This document shows positions 62,966-64,000 of a stretch of 64,000 nucleotides of DNA, piece after piece. The notes under the pieces are model-generated. The model did not search any database. It was given only the letters and a program-made list of their open reading frames with translations, and was not told the origin of the DNA. Position 1 is the stretch's first letter; every line of letters begins with the position of its first letter. Source of the DNA: Planctomycetota bacterium (GTDB taxonomy: Bacteria > Planctomycetota > Planctomycetia > Gemmatales > Gemmataceae); assembly GCA_009920765.1 (NCBI GenBank), contig RFZJ01000011.1, forward strand, positions 1-64,000, written 5' to 3'. Made by a program: the position numbers and the translations under genes.

Positions 62966-64000
62966 ATGGAACAAACTCCAACCATTTTGTTTAAAAATCA
63001 TACGGGCGAAGAGCTTGCGGTCTTGCTTGCACCCTTGGGCGTAAATCCTAGGCTGGCAGGCAAGCTGCAGTCCGCAATTCTAAGAAATGGCTTGGATGAA
63101 GTTCCCAAGGTAATGGAGCAGACATCCTGGCGGGTTCTTAAAAAAGTTGAAAACGCAACTCGTATTCCAGCACTTAAATTAATCGATAAACAAGTTTCCC
63201 CGCGTGATGGGTTTACCAAGTACCTTTTTAAAGGTGAGGGAGACGAGCCTTTTGAAACTGTCCGCATACCTCTCCTGCATGTGAAAGGGCAGGAAAAATA
63301 TGTCGTTTGTGTCAGTTCCCAGGTTGGTTGTGCCATGGGGTGTGCCTTTTGTGCCACCGCCAAGATGGGCTTTCGAAGGAACCTACAACCTTGGGAAATT
63401 GTTGATCAAGTGATTCAAATTCGCAAGGACTCTTTTTATCCCGTGCGTGGTGTTGTTTTCATGGGCATGGGTGAACCCATGCTGAATTACGATAAAGTAA
63501 TGCAGGCTGCAACGATTTTGCGTGAACCATGCGGCTTGGCCATTGATGCCCGAAATATCACCATTTCCACCGTAGGGGTTGTTCCTGGCATTCGAAGATT
63601 CACCCGCGAGAAACAACCCTACAGGCTAGTTGTTTCGCTTACCTCCGCCAATTCTGAAAAACGCAAGTCTCTTCTTCCTGTTGAAAATACCCATTCGCTT
63701 GAAGACCTTATGAGTGCAGTCAGGGAATACCAAGATTATTCCGGAGTGCGAATGATGCTAGCCTGGACCATGATGTCGGGGATAAATACTTCACCTGAAG
63801 ATGCGAAGGAAATCGCCAGGTTGACCGCTGGAATGCCTGTAAAAATTGATCTTATCGATGTCAACGATCCCACCGGGGTGTTTTTAAAACCGAGTGCTGA
63901 AGAGTTGAAAACCTTTCGCGATTCTCTCAACGCAGAACTTGGTCAACCTGTAGTCAGGCGTTACAGCGGCGGCCAGGATATCAACGCAGGGTGCGGCATG
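62966..64000 (+). CDS. rlmN: RlmN-family radical SAM rRNA/tRNA methyltransferase (3' partial)
   Basis: The frame starts at ATG 62966 and stays open for 345 codons to the window edge. The radical SAM cluster motif is CAMGCAFC (Cys122, Cys126, Cys129 approximately), followed by GVVFMGMGEPMLNYDKV, ITISTVGVVPGIRRF and the SAM-binding region. The final visible residues, INAGCGM, carry Cys343, matching the catalytic C-terminal Cys of the RlmN family (usually ACGQL). RlmN methylates C2 of A2503 in 23S rRNA and A37 in some tRNAs. GCGM instead of ACGQL marks it as a divergent member. Only the very end is missing. Confidence 0.88.
   Translation, partial: MEQTPTILFKNHTGEELAVLLAPLGVNPRLAGKLQSAILRNGLDEVPKVMEQTSWRVLKKVENATRIPALKLIDKQVSPRDGFTKYLFKGEGDEPFETVRIPLLHVKGQEKYVVCVSSQVGCAMGCAFCATAKMGFRRNLQPWEIVDQVIQIRKDSFYPVRGVVFMGMGEPMLNYDKVMQAATILREPCGLAIDARNITISTVGVVPGIRRFTREKQPYRLVVSLTSANSEKRKSLLPVENTHSLEDLMSAVREYQDYSGVRMMLAWTMMSGINTSPEDAKEIARLTAGMPVKIDLIDVNDPTGVFLKPSAEELKTFRDSLNAELGQPVVRRYSGGQDINAGCGM

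Overview
The window looks like chromosomal DNA from a member of the Planctomycetota, probably close to the Gemmataceae. The evidence is the set of lineage-typical families: a PSCyt1/DUF1549/DUF1553 protein paired with a Tat-exported DUF1501 protein, an exported sulfatase, a Gfo/Idh/MocA oxidoreductase with a twin-arginine leader, a Ser/Thr kinase fused to a long TPR array, and a very large extracellular protein that begins with an LEPLEGRITPAT signature. Base composition is moderately AT-rich by eye. There is no rRNA, CRISPR array, phage or insertion sequence, and I recognised no tRNA. The window reads as ordinary chromosome carrying many exported proteins.

Layout. 0-6.4 kb (+): the tail of an unknown gene, an exported metallopeptidase with a thioredoxin-like half, an exported isochorismatase-like hydrolase, an unrecognised internally duplicated protein and a sulfatase. 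6.4-9.7 kb (-): two tandem paralogous multiheme c-type cytochromes. 9.9-14.2 kb (-): a membrane Ser/Thr kinase with TPRs, divergent from a 1294-residue surface protein (14.5-18.4 kb, +). 18.5-23.6 kb (+): M50 protease, HisS, a small PD-(D/E)XK-like protein, a TIM-barrel protein and a Gfo/Idh/MocA oxidoreductase. 23.6-25.4 kb: a gene-poor AT-rich stretch holding three copies of a 55-bp palindromic repeat, a small TPR membrane protein and a small hydrophobic protein. 25.4-27.4 kb (-): a short SecA-like ATPase, followed by an intergenic stretch with a candidate structured RNA. 28.0-30.0 kb (+): EpsC-type serine acetyltransferase and Sua5/TsaC. 30.0-41.9 kb: a DNA-break-processing island in which YhaO/YhaN-like (SbcD/SbcC-like) genes run left and AddB/AddA run right. 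42.1-49.3 kb (+): a four-gene Gld-like ABC export cluster (ATPase, permease, GldG-like, DUF4340), followed by a DegT-family aminotransferase. 50.6-53.7 kb: TPR proteins flanking an exported chagasin-type peptidase inhibitor. 53.8-58.1 kb (+): the DUF1549/DUF1553 plus DUF1501 pair. 58.2-62.8 kb (-): YebC, a TPR protein, a FolD lacking an internal segment, and a 2-Cys peroxiredoxin. 63.0-64.0 kb (+): the start of an RlmN-type radical SAM methyltransferase cut by the window edge.

How the genes fit together: the clearest functional unit is AddAB beside the SMC-like nuclease pair, which suggests one double-strand-break processing locus. The second unit is the Gld-like ABC cluster. Much of the rest is envelope biology (sulfatase, cytochromes, DUF1549/1501, surface protein, protease, inhibitor). 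The items most worth a second look are the 55-bp palindrome family, the candidate structured RNA near 27.5 kb, the FolD deletion, the truncated SecA-like ATPase, the duplicated unknown protein at 3.6-4.5 kb and the chagasin-like inhibitor. I did not find a convincing wholly new multi-gene system.
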